From Enoplolaimus lenunculus (lineage: Eukaryota > Nematoda > Enoplea > Enoplida > Thoracostomopsidae), in NCBI GenBank assembly GCA_030248215.1, contig JASANG010002537.1, forward strand, positions 372,001-436,000: DNA of 64,000 nt, read 5' to 3'. This document shows, one piece after another, positions 12,601 to 24,647 of the stretch. The notes beneath the pieces are model-generated. The model saw only the letters and a list, made by a program, of their open reading frames with translations. It was not told the origin of the DNA and searched no databases. Positions within the stretch are counted from its first letter, which is position 1. Each line of letters opens with the position of its first letter. The position numbers and the translations under genes were made by a program.

Positions 12601-15600
12601 TCGAATATCAGCGTACAATCTTATGTGAGCATGCTCGTAGACAGCTCATCCTGCTGGCGGGAGGGGGGCAAAAGGAGGAACAGACAGGTGAACTGCTGGC
12701 GTACAGCTGGGATTAAAACTTTTTCTAGGTGGCGTATAACTTATTTTATGAGAGAGAGGGGTTGGGCCCCCGGGTCCCTCTCTGGCTACCAGCGCAAGTA
12801 TTAGCACCTCAGAAGAATCGGAGGATGTGTATATGTTGAATTTAGGCAAATTCTATATTTGTATGTAAGAACGTGCTTATTAACACGCATACTACATTTT
12901 AAATTAGAACTTGCGTATGTCAACTGATTATGCTGAGCTGTGTTTTGCTTGAGGTTTACCATTTGGCACACTTATTGCCGTCAATCTATATGGAACAGGT
13001 CCCGAACAAAGTTGGGAGCATTGGACATTTGGTTAAACTTAGGGACTTAGGTTTACGATAAAATTTACGACGCTTAGTTCTTAGAACTTTTCAGGTTTTT
13101 TTCGTTATCGCGTTTGAGACTGGCGCTTATCCACAAACGGTGTCTGATTTGAAAAATTGTTCAATATTTGATCTTGCAATCACTTTTGATGGTCACGAAA
13201 CTTTCAAATTTTTATAAAATTCGATTATTAATCGATTCGTACAGTCTTATGGCGTGATTTTTAACTTACGTTTTTGTTTTTCAGGCAAGATATTGCAAAA
13301 TGATGGTTGATCTGAAAATAAAGTATTTAAAAAATTTAAAATTTACTTCGTCGAATTTGACAATAATGTGTCTGACGGCGATTGACCGCACTGACACTAA
13401 TATTGTCAACCATTATATATAGCTTCACCGTTACCTTTTTTTACTAAATACCTAATTATATCCCTCGTACTTATGATAACGACTCGTTATGTTAGATTTC
13501 TATAACGTCCGAGCCAGTAGACAAGGGGGGCCGGGCCCTCACCAGAATAATTATGGACCTCTACAAAATTTTTATCCTGGTTTATAAGTCAACGAAAACC
13601 CTTGTATGCCTCTCCTGAAAATTTTATAGACCCCTAGCAAGGTGAGCAGGCTACGGACCTGATAAACCTGCCTCTATCATCAACAGCTTAACATGCAGGA
13701 CTGGCTAAGACAAGATCGACAACATTGTTGCAATGAACGGGAAAAAATTAGACTCGGGTATCCGAAAGTTTTACAAAAGCCATCGAGTTCCCCTTACGTA
13801 CAGGATCGCAACTACGGGGGCAGGCGAGAGAACACCACGCGCATTACGAGCAGCTTCGCCACTCCTCTGGTGGAAAACTTTTTTAAACTGCATAAAAAAT
13901 TTTACGTTAGGAAAGTTTCCCTTGCTCCTCTGGAAGCGTTCTTGTCCCTCGGCAGAAAATTCCTGGTTGCGAGCCTACCTACGTACCGTTACGGTCTCCA
14001 AACGAAATCAAATCATTTTCGTCCGAAAACGCGTGAACACGTTGTCCATCAGTTGTGGTGAAGTGTTTTGTTTCTTCATTTTCTTTAATGTCGTTCAATT
14101 TGTGAACGCGTATTGCATTAATTGATAACGGATCGTTGGCTTCAGCCATTTCCGAGTCAATATTTGGGCTGAAATTAATTTTTTACTTCAAACGTCCTAC
14201 CGATACGGACGATTCACGTCCTCAATCCGAATTCATTTCTGTTTACAACAACCTCTTAATGTGACATTGTTAGCAATTTGCCAATTGTGTCTTTGGTGAG
14301 TGGGATGAAACTGTTTAGTCTATTTTTGACGAGCCGACCTCTCCAACGTAAATCTTTCGACAGGTCACTGCTGTAATTCGTACAGTTAATGGGACTATCT
14401 ATGCATCGCAATAATAAACATTCAATTAGAACAGATGTGTCTAGTATAGGGCCCCTAAGCCTAAGCCTAAGCCTAAGCCTAAGCCTAAGCCTAAGCCTTG
14501 TCCACTGAAAAAAAGGGAAACTGGTCGACTTGGAAACTGAAGGATTAGGTTTAAGCTTGGTCTTAGTGAGCAGGCTCGTATATTTAACATAAACCGATTG
14601 AACTGTATGTGTAAAGCATGCATTGTGTGCGGAATGACGGTTCAGAATTTACTCTGATCATTAGTTTCCAATTGTCCACAGATCGGCAGGGTGTCGCTAT
14701 GCTTTTAGTTTGCTGTCGTCTCGCCGGAAACGGCCGCAAGTCAAGAAATTTTTCTTGAACAAATTGATTTGTAATGCCGTCACGACTCAGACCACATACC
14801 GCAAAATTCATGACGGCGCCGGACGTTGTCCAATGGAACCGCGGACGGCACCAACAGGTTGGAGAAAGTATAGTACCACCCTGATCAAGCTATGGGTGAC
14901 GCTATAGCGGTCGTCCGGTCCGATGTCGTCCGTCACGAATCGTTACCATATCATATCGTAGGAGAGTAACTCACGCACGACATCGCACGGTGACGTACTG
15001 TGACGGACGGCGCCGGACGCTCATCTAAGGTATAGCGCCACCCTAAGGACGGTAAGATTTATTTCAAACACCGTCACTCACTCAAATATAAGACCATCCT
15101 GGTCGATAAGTGAATTGGACAAATTTTCCGCCGTCGCCCTGACAGCTTCGGTTTGACTGCGAATTTGCTCCAAATCCAGCAGCAAATCGTTGTCACTTCC
15201 AAAATCGTACGAGTGTGGTTCCTAAAAAATGGCAAAACAGGCTATTTGGAAATCGTTAGTTATTTATACTACGTGTAGCTTATGACAAGAGTGTGCCACT
15301 CTTGAGGTCCCGCATGGTACAAAATGTACGACCGGGCGTTTCGTTTTTGGCCGGCCCTGTTTAGAGGGGTGTCGCAGCCACATGAATGCCCTTAAATTAA
15401 ACTGTAAGGAGACCATGTTTGACGCCGCATACACAAAGTGCCAAGGTTCGCACTGGTTGTACCCCCTCTAAATAAAGGGGGGTAGGGAAAAAACGCAACG
15501 CGTGCCGGGTACATTTTTTCTAAACAGAATGTTCCCAGTTGCATACTCTTGTTGAAGTATGCATCATCCACTCTTGTTGATACTTATTGCAAGTTGTCAG

Positions 15601-16113
15601 TAAGGTTCTGGCCAGTATATACCAACAAGTCAAGTTGACGCAAATTAAACAATTCTATAAACAGGTGCTGGTTAAGAGGGGACTGAAAACTTCAAAGGAG
15701 CATGCGTTGATTTCGCATAATTGGCGAGATCATGTTCATTGAACAAATTAATTTGGTCTGTGGTACACTTTGTCCTACATGTGCGGGGAAGGCGTAGACA
15801 TCGCTGGACCAAGTAACGATCAGCGGGCGAACCGGTACTGCAATAGAGTAAGCTAAAGCTTCAAACTTAATTTTTTGCTTTGGCTTAGGATTAGGCATAG
15901 GCTTAAGGCTCATATTTAGGTATAGGCTTAGGCTTAGAAATATTTTTTGTTGCGGCTCTGTGCTATACATTGGCCGGATCGGTGTAGGTATAGGCTTACG
16001 CTTAGGTAAAGGTTCAGGCAATGTTTTAGGCTTTTAGCCTCAGTTGCGAAAGCGTTCAACAGCGAAACAATTAATCCGGTGTGTAGAAGACCTGGTCTTA
16101 CCGATTTTTCCAT
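6644..16113 (-). CDS. RTN: Reticulon (RTN) family, seven coding exons
   Basis: Reticulons are ER-membrane proteins whose paired hydrophobic hairpins shape tubules. Coding exons in gene order: 16113-16102, 15221-15082, 14168-13987, 9334-9127, 8441-8303, 7387-7318, 6753-6644. All junctions are GT/AG, phases agree, and the sum is 861 nt (286 residues plus stop). The N-terminus is acidic (MEKSEPHSYDFGSDN; later FSDENDLISFGD). The reticulon-homology domain starts VIYWRDPKRTAP; hairpin 1 is in exon 4, the linker with LFFVQDIVDSMK in exon 5, and hairpin 2 (LLWALTYVGAWFSG, IPKIYELYQ) in exons 6-7. The 12-nt first exon (MEKS, then GTAAGA) is inferred from phase and donor and is the least certain part. 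The last codons read CAG TAA, but CA|GTAAGG is also a good donor, so a further C-terminal exon is possible. Introns hold several MITEs. Confidence 0.9.
6886..6970. repeat. Decayed TAAGCC-type repeat in a reticulon intron
   Basis: Several CCTAAGC/GCCTAAT units, including a doubled TTGGCTAAGCCTAA. No family-A or B terminal repeats are visible here, so it is a worn fragment or an independent array. Confidence 0.5.
8871..9052. repeat. (CAA)n/(CAT)n microsatellite in a reticulon intron
   Basis: About 180 bases of CAA with CAG, CAT and GAA interruptions, lying just beyond the donor of reticulon exon 4 (9127). The long Leu/Met frame on the minus strand is a by-product of the repeat. Confidence 0.95.
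10603..10773. mobile_element. Family-A MITE, left end lost
   Basis: Reads GGGCCGTAAGAACAGTAG, TAAGCC-type units, AAGCTTAAACTTACTCCA, then AAAACGTTCC and TCTTTACATGGGTCC. Inverted relative to the copy at 5680. It lies in the long intron between reticulon exons 3 and 4. Confidence 0.75.
11405..11790. repeat. Two-copy direct repeat, period about 191 bp
   Basis: Segments with GAAGTTTTCTCTAAGTCTGG, GTTTGGTTGCTTTGT and a GGGAAAAGCGTAAA word recur about 191 bp apart, with moderate divergence. It lies in the long reticulon intron. Confidence 0.75.
13512..13661. mobile_element. Family-E MITE (GGCCCGTAGCC type), decayed
   Basis: Carries the family-E core ACGAAAACCCTTGTATGCCTC and ends AGGTGAGCAGGCTACGG. 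It matches six other copies in the window; the GC-rich ends are typical of this family. Confidence 0.7.
14454..14498. repeat. Perfect (CCTAAG)7 telomere-like array
   Basis: Seven uninterrupted CCTAAG units (TTAGGC on the other strand) directly after GGGCC. It is the cleanest hexamer run in the window and lies in the reticulon intron between exons 2 and 3, probably as the core of a family-A relic. Confidence 0.9.
14894..15043. mobile_element. 150-bp MITE with GGGTGACGCTATA ends
   Basis: Left end GGGTGACGCTATAG and right end TATAGCGCCACCC are inverted repeats with one mismatch. The interior carries GACGGACGGCGCCGGAC, the unit of the large minisatellite at 61707-61985. A second end of the same kind (TATAGTACCACCC) lies immediately to the left at 14869-14881. 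Its right edge is about 40 bases from reticulon exon 2. Confidence 0.7.
15806..15975. mobile_element. Family-A TTAGGC MITE
   Basis: Left end GGACCAAGTAACGATCAG, then TGCAATAGAGTAAGC, TTAGGC-type units, and right end CTGTGCTATACATTGGCC. It lies in reticulon intron 1. Confidence 0.8.
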
Positions 16114-16725
16114 GAGTTAGAATTTCAAAGTTGTTCCACTACGAATATATTTACAGCGTATCATCATTGATTTATTTCGTTTTTATTTACGTTTATCGCA
16201 GACGGCAGTGGTCTATAAAAATGTATTGATTTCAATGTGCATTATTAGAATTTTAAATTAAAAAAATGAGAAATTAATCTCATGCCCAATAACAACAGCA
16301 TGATAAATTGTGCTGATTTTAATCGCGCTATCTTTGAAGATACATTGCATTTTAGATACAGCATCCAAACTGCAACTTTTACATATGGCTGATTTGAGGA
16401 AAACGATCACAAAAATTTGACGCAAAACAAGCCTGTAGCTGCACAGCTCCCAGTATACTGACCCCAACATTGAAAACATTTTTCGTTTCATTACAGGTGC
16501 GTATACAAGGCGAGATATTGTTCCACAATGAAATTTCTGCAAAAGTTGAAAAAGGCACATTTACAGGGTGTCCAATAACAAGCAGTGGTCAAAACATTTC
16601 TTGTTCGCTAAGCTCACTTGTCAAAATTTTTTTAAACTTTAATCCTGGCTACGCCCCTATTCCTTCACTTTCTCCAAATCTGTATAGCTTCACGAATTTA
16701 TTGATGGCTACCTGCTAAAATCGTA

Positions 16726-16873
16726 GGCCCATATAAAGATCGGGGGCGGAACGTTTTTCTTTTGTACTGCAGTAGAGTAAGCTTAAGCTTTAGACTATTT
16801 TTTAATTTAGGCTTAGGTTTAGGCTTAGGAATATGTTTATAATACTTCTCTGCTCCTGTTCTTTACATTGGCC
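16726..16873. mobile_element. Family-A TTAGGC MITE, both ends present
   Basis: Left GGCCCATATAAAGATCGGGG, right CTGTTCTTTACATTGGCC. The interior has GCAGTAGAGTAAGCTTAAGC and TTAGGC/TTAGGT units. Flanking octamers AAATCGTA and AAAGTTTA agree at 5 of 8 positions, so the target duplication is worn. Confidence 0.9.
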
Positions 16874-16974
16874 AAAGTTTATTGCAAAATACCTTCTATC
16901 GCTTGCGTTTCAATTACAAGCGTTAATTTAATAGAATGCAAAATTATTTCCACACTGCTATTTATGATATACAA

Positions 16975-17173
16975 TCAAGCCTAATTGCTTGTGCTTAGAC
17001 TATTCCTAAGCCCAAGCCCAAGCTAAGCCTGAGCCAAAGCCTAAGCCAAAGCCTAAGCGAAAGAATGATCCTAAACCTAAGCCTGAACCGAATCAGAACA
17101 TTAGTTTAAAGCTTAAGCTTACTCTATCGCAGTCCCGTAGAAAACCGTTATGCCCCTGATCTTTAGATGAGCC
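16975..17173. mobile_element. Family-A MITE, inverted, left end lost
   Basis: TAAGCC/CAAGCC units followed by AAGCTTAAGCTTACTCTA, ACCGTTATGCCCCTGATC and TTTAGATGAGCC. Opposite orientation to its neighbour at 16726. Confidence 0.8.
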
Positions 17174-19041
17174 TCAAACGCAAACAAAGCACACTTATAC
17201 CTGCGATCAAAAACAAAACAACGGCGTTCACAAAAACCAGCCCAAATCACTTAATGCTATGTATTATCTATACATATACACCCTTCCTGTAAACGCTTTA
17301 GTCTAAAAACTAACAATTACACAGGCCTATATAAAAGCAAAACCTAAATATCAGTCACCAATATTCCTGTGTCGCTTTGAGCTGATAACTATTAAATAGC
17401 TCTTACAAAGGTTTCTGTATATCATACAGGCAGACACACAGGCGTCGAAAAATACAAAACGAAGCAACCGGCTGTAAACATTGGAAATCAGAGCGTCCGA
17501 TGAATACAGTGATTCGACCAATTCGTCGCCCGAATGAAAGTCAAAGTTGCAAAATGTTTAACCTAAGATTAGATCCATCCTTCAAATATATTCCCGTTGC
17601 CCGAAACTTGGAAGTTTTATGGATATTATTTTCACGAGCAGCTAAACTGCGCGCAATTAAGATAAGAGCTAATACAATCTTCAAGTGTTCGAAGCGTTAT
17701 GGAAAGGCACGCGGCACACCATAATCCTCTTTTCGACGCCGACTACGAATGTTTCACTTCGAGAGGATATATGGTTTAAAGTGAAAACTGGGACGAGCAC
17801 GCGTAGCCTGTGAAAAAATTATATTTAGACGCCTGGCCGTGGTGGTTGTTCGAAGGCCTGCCGAGTTTCCGAACCCGTGAAAACGATCACCTTGTAAAGT
17901 AGTGTAAACAAGAAAACCTTAGGAGCGAAGCGAGCGGGAAGCAAGACACATTTCAAAAACAAATCAGTTTTTGTTTGAACTGAACCAAAATGTTGGTATG
18001 GCAGTGGTTGATCCGGCTTCGGTGGTCCAATATGCACAATTGGAGCGATAATTTTTAATAAATTGTGCAATTAAACTATACGTTTTAGTTTTAGGATATA
18101 TTTTTTGACGCTAACACCAGTTTGCATGTATGTGATGGATCCGCTGTCATACTGTGCTGAAAATTTTTGCAATGCAAATCGTTTATCACAAGCTAGCATA
18201 TGGCTGGGCTTCTGAAACCCTTCTTAAGTACAACTTCATACTTAAGCATTGTCTAGCAATTACTTAACTTATTTATCGTTTCCAGAGGTGTACTAAATAG
18301 ACAGTTAATTTGGTGTCTATATTTGAAGTGGTACAGCCTAACAGTTCTGTCATTGACATTGTTGTAATTATTAAGATGGAACGGTGTCTTATATCTCAAA
18401 ACTGTGGCTTCCTTCCAGTACAACAGTTTCAAAACTATATCGTTTGTGTGTTTTTGGTCAAATAGTTAAGTATCTATTTACTTGATTCGACAACTAAAGC
18501 AAGTACCTAAGTTTAACTTAAGTATAAATACTAAAGTAACAATTTAGAAATCCAATCGATATGTTTCAAAGTCAAATAGTTGTGAAAAAACAGGCTAAGT
18601 ATAAGCTTGCCATCCTTTCTGTGAAAAGTCGAAAAACTTCAAACACCAACCAAACAACGTATCACCAAAAACCTTGAAACGGCGCCGCCACAATTTACCT
18701 AATACCCACGTTATCTATAAAGACCTACGGCTTATCAAACCCTAGGCAAACACATCTGCGCATAGATTCAGAGAGCATAGTCGAAGTTATACTGACCGTG
18801 TGAAATAGTCCCATACCATGACGACGTATATAGTGAGCTTGTGATCGAAACTCAAAGCTAGCATTGGTCCGGCACTGGTTTCATGGTTTCAGCGTTGTGT
18901 GCCCGTTTCGATGGTAACTAAAGCAACTTGACACATATACAATGTTGCATGCTTGTCACTCGGGTCTGTATACTTTTGAGCTATTGAAGGGCAAAGCTAT
19001 AGTATAACGTTTGAAGGGTGCTTTATACATTTCCTGCAGGT

Positions 19042-19253
19042 GGCCCATGTAAAGATCAGGGCCGGAACGTTTTTGTGCGGGATTAGAATAGAGTAAGCTT
19101 AAGCTTTAGGCGAATTATTTTGTTTGGCTTAGGCTTAGGCCTAGGCTTAGGCTTAGGAATAAACTCATCTTAGGCTTAGGCTTAGGCTTAATCTTAGGCT
19201 TATGCTTAGGAATATGCTTATAATACTGTTCCGCTCCTGGTCTTTACATGGCC
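19042..19253. mobile_element. Family-A TTAGGC MITE with target duplication
   Basis: Begins GGCCCATGTAAAGATCAGGG and ends GGTCTTTACATGGCC. Flanking octamers CTGCAGGT and CTTCAGGT agree at 7 of 8, giving an 8-bp target-site duplication. The core has two TTAGGC arrays separated by AATAAACTCATC. Confidence 0.9.
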
Positions 19254-21454
19254 CTTCAGGTTTACACCTAATAGTATGCAAAGGTTTACAAAATCATTTT
19301 TAAGCATATGCATTCGATTTGAACCTCTGACTATAGCCTGAGTTAAAGACTAATAATAAATTTTAGATCAAGCGGAAAGCGTACGAGAGCCGTTTGAACT
19401 TGGAAGCGGATGCTATCGAAAAATAAACAACGGCCAACTCTCGAAATATACGTAGCTGCTACTATTTTGTGATTGAAAGCCTACTGCTTCGGTGAACTTT
19501 AGACAGTGTTGCATTCTTTTGTTTCAAGCACACCACAAGTTTCTGTTTGTTTCGTTTAAAGGTCGTGCCTAGGGCGTCCGCGCCCCTTCCTTAAACATCA
19601 ACTTTGGGTTGTTTAGCAATGGTGCATCCGATCTTTTGATGGGGAGCTGAGTCCGAAATCAGCTCAGCCTCTCCGCCAAGCCTACTCCAGATAGCCTTTG
19701 AAGCCGAACTTTTCAGCTCTTTTTAGGTCTGCTAAAGTTTTGGCAAATCAAGCGGGTAACTGGGATCAAATGATGTTCACTATGAGCAATTTGCATATGT
19801 TTTTAAATTTAATCATCTCAAAAATTTACTTTTTTACTAAATTTAAAGTATAATACGGCACCGCACGTGTCGGTCTAATATTTCACATGTTAAAATTCGC
19901 AGAAACCCTAGAAACAGCATCCTTCCGTAAGACAGTTTCGTTCATATATGTAAGGCTGGCGAAATTAAACCCATCAGCGACTCTCATACGAATGCCCATT
20001 TTATTAAATATGTATGAAACACCTAATATCTAATTAAAATAAATACGGTAATTAACTTTTAAACATTTTTCAGATAACTGAAGAACTTGGTACGAAAAAT
20101 GTAACAGAGATAGAGTTTCGAGAAATACCTTGCGTGTGAAGCGAGCAAGAAGAAAAGCGTAAGTTTTATTATTAAGTCAGAAGGTAAAGTGATGTTTTTG
20201 GTTCATTCGGACCCCGCTAAATACGCCGATTGCTGAAGTAGTAATGTTCATATGCGAAGTCTATGCTGCCACTTGGTTCCTATATTTTATAGTCATAATC
20301 GTTTGAACGCCAAACTGCCAATTTAAACAAATTTAAATATATGACACAAAATTGAAAATTTGCGACGTTACCAAACTCTAGTTTCGTTTTTGAAATATTT
20401 GTTTATAAGCTACAGATTTGAACGTGACAAAATTTTGCAGGGTTATTGTTCAACAATTAAATTAAAGTTTGCCAGGTAATTGCCCGTTTACTACCGTATT
20501 ATATAAACAAACTAGCGTAAGAATTTGGCTTAGGCGTATGCTTATATCCATAGGATTTATAGGTATAGATTTACGCTTAATTCCAAACATAGGCTTAAGA
20601 TAAATCAAACTATTTGCTTTGAAACGAAAGCGCTTTTTGTGATCTTTCATATCTGCTGTTAAAGCTTATTAATTCACAATATTTTTCATTAAATTGAGGT
20701 GCAAAACTAAACAATATATTCTAGTTCGTTCTAATCCAGTCTTGTTGAACTTAAATCGGCTAAAACTTTCGTTGGCAAGTTTTGGAACGTACAAGATTTT
20801 ATAGCGACAACCTACAGCTTCAACTTATACACGCAAGTGTTGCAGTAAGGTGTTTAAGCAAACTTACATCTGCAAGATGCAGTTGCAAGGGTTCGTTCCA
20901 AAAACTTGCACGCGTGAATAGGACTTTAATAAAATTGAATAAAACTTTGTCTAGTATAAAATTTTTTTATCACTTTGCATTTAACTTGTGAGATTCCGCG
21001 ATTAAATAACGTTTTCCAATATTGTCCAAATTGCCAAGACAAATCGCTTTAATGACAGGTATAAAGTTATAACATATTAAAACATTCACTGTTATTGTCA
21101 AGAGCCTGTTCTACTTACCTATCGACCAGACACATTCGCCTCGAAAATGTTAACGCGATATTTACTGGTAAATATAGCAATCAAATTCAATAACTCGCTA
21201 AGGAATTTTGTCAAAAATACAAAACATTTTTCACGTTTCGAAAAAAGCGTCTAAGTTGACGCTAAATTAGCGTTTTAATTTAATAAACGCTAAAAAGAGT
21301 TCACAGTAGCGGTTTAGCACGCACGCGACTCATTTTAGCGTTTCTCAATGTAGACAAAAACCATTTTGATAGATGCTGTTTGAACCTCGAAATGCGTTTA
21401 AAATAGCGATATATTTTTGACACGATTTGTAACCATATGAGTTGAATACTTAAT

Positions 21455-24416
21455 CTAAAAAAGTTCGGTCATATTTGACTGTTGCACATCACACGGTTGA
21501 CCTTTTGACGACAGCTCTTGAATGATCATAAAGTAAGAAAGAATGATCGAAGCGATCTGAAATAATCACTATTGGATCTGTGGTTTTTAAGGAGTGAACT
21601 TTCTGTACTGACCCTTAGCCAGCGCACCTTCCTTGGGGGAATATAATTTTTCAGCAGAGGCATACAAGGGTTTTTGTTGACTTACATGCAAAGTTGACAA
21701 TTTTCTAGGCGGGTCAAAAATTTTTCATGGGGGCTAGGCCCATGTCTCCCCTGGCCCCCACCTTTGCTACAGGCCGGTTTCTCTATATTTTAGCAGAATT
21801 ACATTGTGTCAAACGATAGAAAGCTATAAGCTTACCTTGCGCCGTTGTAAACTTTGAACTCATAGAGAGGAGATTTTCTAGTCCAACTCAGCCGTATGAA
21901 TCCTATGATTGGCTTTAAGTAGTAAATGCTGGAAAATTGTCGCAGTTTATGCCAGGAAAAATACTTTGATTTACCTTATGGTTAAGCCGAAGATGAAGAT
22001 GCTCTACAATTATGAAGATCCGACTTTAACCCTTTCTCACATCAATATTTTCTATTTCCCCTGAGACCTACTTTTATGCTAGGATTCGAACTCGGGTGAC
22101 TGGCGGGGGAGGCGTATACCATCACCACTCAGCTATAGGAGCTTGACGCTCGAGCCCGAGGGGGCTCTCACGTCTTGTGGTGATTTAGTACTATGTATAC
22201 GTGTTGCAATTGTTAAACACAGTGCGATATACATTATTTAACGTGCATACACTGCGCTTAGTTGCCTATAGGCAACTCAATGTGAGAAGGGGTTAAATTT
22301 TTCAATTTCATTCATTTATCTCACTCTGTTTTGAGCTAATGCATCAATTTATAGTGCAATCGAATGCAATTAAGAATTGGCGGCGTTCGATACTGCAAAA
22401 ACGCCTTAAAATGCAACTGGCGCGTTATTAACGATTATTCAACAAAGCCGTCCATTAGGACCGGGCAGAACAAGTATCAGAATTTGCAGGGCGTCTTCCC
22501 TGGTGCCCATCTCGGGTCGCCGATGTCAAATTAAACTAATTACTGCAAAAATTAATTACCGAGATTAAAAGCGCTCGAGTGATAGTTGCACAACCTCCCG
22601 CTGTGATTGCCACGCGGTTGTGAAGTATTAAATTGATTAAACAATTCATATCTTTGTTCTGTTGTTGCTGTTCCTAAAACATTCGTTTCGCAATGCGGCT
22701 TTGATTTTGTTCAGTAAATTCAGCAAGCAAAAGTTAAACTAAGCAAAATAAACTACTTTCATTTAGAGATACTCATACAGCAGTGACGGTCACTTTTTTT
22801 GCTTTCTGGGTATAACCGTGATCCAACTGTAACCCTTTGACTCGTATAAGCGAGTTCAATACACTACGACAATAAGTTATTATTCCATACTTAGCGAACA
22901 ACGTAATCTAAAGAACTCAAATTTTGCGTGACCTTATCAACTATAACTGTCCATGCATAGAACATGGCTGTAACCGTAGAATAAGCATCCTAAGCCTAAG
23001 CCTAAGCAGTCAACAAAGGTCTTCTTTACGATCCACGTTGAAAGCATTAGACATCGAAGGGTTGAATAAAACGAAGTTGCTCATGGCTTAGGATTAGAGT
23101 CTCATTCTATGAATCAAATTTTCAATGTTAGCTGTTTATGGTACCTACCGAAATGTAGCCGGATCCGGATGTCTGTTTCCGATAAAAACGCCAAGACAAA
23201 ATTTGTGTCGTTTTAATTTGATGGATACTATATATAAGACGGCCATTGACATTTTCTATTAGATTATTTTATTTTAATCATCATCAGTTTCCTTGTTCAA
23301 GCTATCCGTTTACAAGCTGAAACTTACCGCTTCAGTATGCTGTCCGCATTGGGCAAAATGCTCAAACCGCTCAGCATCCTTATCCAAAATTACAACACCA
23401 AGGCTCCAAAGCGAGTGATTTACTACCGCTGGTGGAACATTAATCATCAACACAAGAATCGTTGCAAACCCGATCCACTGGCAAAATGCTAATATTGTGC
23501 TCCGCTCTTGGCTCTCGCCAATCATGTATAAGTTTGAACCGATTAACAAAATTAGCACACAGTCTGCCCACATAAAGTACCATGACCATTGTTGTTCTAA
23601 AAATTCGACAACTTTAACAATCCGCTGAAACGAACGCCGAGCCCATCGAGTTGTATCCACCGACACCAGTTGGGTTGCCTGGATTCGGGACTGGTATGTG
23701 GCGAGGCAACTGGCAACAAGGGCCATTTGATACGCTTGCATCAAACTAGTGCCCAGGACTGATAGAATTGGATAGAATAGGGCAGCGCTAAGTGATCGTG
23801 TTACCACATTGTCGACAAAAAATAGCGAAATTTTCGCTGGTAGCGAAATAATGCCATGTGATCCGAGGATAATTACGGTTATCTGAATGGTAACCAACAA
23901 AACGACCAATGCAGCAGCAGTGCGGACTATAAAAATGACCCGGACATGGCGAATATTAAAGTATGAGGAGTAAGGAAGACTTGCAGGATGCAGATCCGTT
24001 TGTGGCACTTTTTCGCGGACAACAGAATTGGAATTAGATTGTTCTTTGACTTCATCACAACATCCGGTTTCGTCTGGACCGGGTGCAGTTAAACAATCCT
24101 GAACAAAAGAACAAAATTGACAAATTTTATGACGGTGGACAAAACACCAAAACCAACTTCCGCTGCAAAGCATAGCGTTGAAAAACCAAGCCATAACGCA
24201 AGTTGAATGCAAATCAAGTTGACCCAAATGTTTTAAAAATTGCAATGCGCGGACGGTGAAAAATGCAAGCAGAGTTCCGGTAACGCCAGAGTACACACAC
24301 ATTAGACGGTTAAGCTTTGATGATTGGAATAGAGGCGCTGGTAAACAACCAGCACAGGCTAATATGTAGAAAATTGGCTTGCCTAAATCGTAGCATAGTG
24401 AACTTCGGAAACTCAT
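21455..24416 (-). CDS. Gustatory-receptor-like 7TM protein (Grl-a)
   Basis: Predicted chemoreceptor of the insect GR/OR superfamily, whose non-arthropod members are called Grl. Exons in gene order: 24416-23328, 22673-22560, 21556-21455; all junctions phase 0; 434 residues. The ATG at 24416 is chosen because the longer frame upstream has no ATG. Exon 1 carries hydrophobic segments (ILACAGCLPAPLF, LILLIGSNLYMI) and the AKISLF word shared with Grl-b. Exon 2 (38 residues) carries AITAGGCATITRALLIS. Exon 3 carries SYFMIIQE, matching the TM7 signature TYhhhhhQF, and ends MTELF. A strong donor (GCG|GTAAGT) ends exon 1. Intron 2 contains a family-D and a family-E element. No function beyond receptor or channel can be read from sequence; the ligand is unknown. 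Confidence 0.87.
21613..21776. mobile_element. Family-E MITE in Grl-a intron 2
   Basis: TAGCCAGCGCACCTTCCTTG left, core GGCATACAAGGGTTTTTGTT, GC-rich right end CCTTTGCTACAGGCC. It ends about 57 bp from the last exon. Confidence 0.75.
22026..22296. mobile_element. Family-D MITE flanked by TTAA
   Basis: TTAA then CCCTTTCTCACAT at the left; ATGTGAGAAGGGG then TTAA at the right. The TIR is near perfect and the TTAA duplication is as in piggyBac-type elements. The interior has a tRNA-like segment on the minus strand and a GAGCCCGAGGGGGCTC hairpin. Related copies: 48941-49214 and, worn, 53145-53350. Confidence 0.85.
22081..22141 (-). promoter_or_regulatory. tRNA-like pol III A and B boxes inside a MITE
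   Basis: On the minus strand TAGCTGAGTGGTGATGG fits the A box and GAGTTCGAATCC the B box, about 35 bases apart as in a tRNA. The acceptor and T stems do not pair well, so this is a tRNA-derived promoter rather than a working tRNA. The copy at 48941 keeps an even better A box (TAGCTCAGTGG). Confidence 0.7.
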
Positions 24417-24647
24417 TTTTACATTAATTTCGTTCGAAACATTAAAGGTTCCGGAAGTACAGTGCAAAATTGGTCGTCAAATGATTAAACATATTTAAAA
24501 TGTCTGAAACGTATAGTCATGTTATGTTATAGATTTCTTAACTCTAAAATGGGTTGTTTCAAAGCAAACGTTTGGTTTAGACGCAAAACTACAACCACCA
24601 CTACCGGTGGCTGACCCTGAATAAGTGAAGGGCGGGGGATATGCGCG

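Larger units (their letters stand above)
16114..21454. other. Intergenic between reticulon and Grl-a
   Basis: No recognisable exon. It holds three family-A MITEs (16726-16873, 16975-17173, 19042-19253) and a GC-richer stretch at 19560-19700 with CGCGGACGCCC text that may be another element end. Short open frames show no family resemblance. Confidence 0.5.

Noticed and set aside
13693-14125. Two overlapping plus-strand frames of 122 and 130 codons
   Set aside because: Their right-hand part is antisense to reticulon exon 3 (13987-14168), which has the correct splice phases; the rest is intron. No family resemblance on the plus strand.
14454-14498. Possible chromosome end because of TTAGGC units
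   Set aside because: Arrays are short, interstitial, in both orientations and bounded by MITE termini; gene structures continue on both sides.
16258-16560. 100-codon minus-strand frame with hydrophobic stretches
   Set aside because: No family resemblance, no splice context and no paralogue; length is compatible with chance in AT-rich DNA.
21836-21935. Possible minus-strand exon with YYLKPIIGFIRLSW
   Set aside because: It has a plausible acceptor and donor but lies inside Grl-a intron 2, its phase does not fit the receptor, and I recognise no family.
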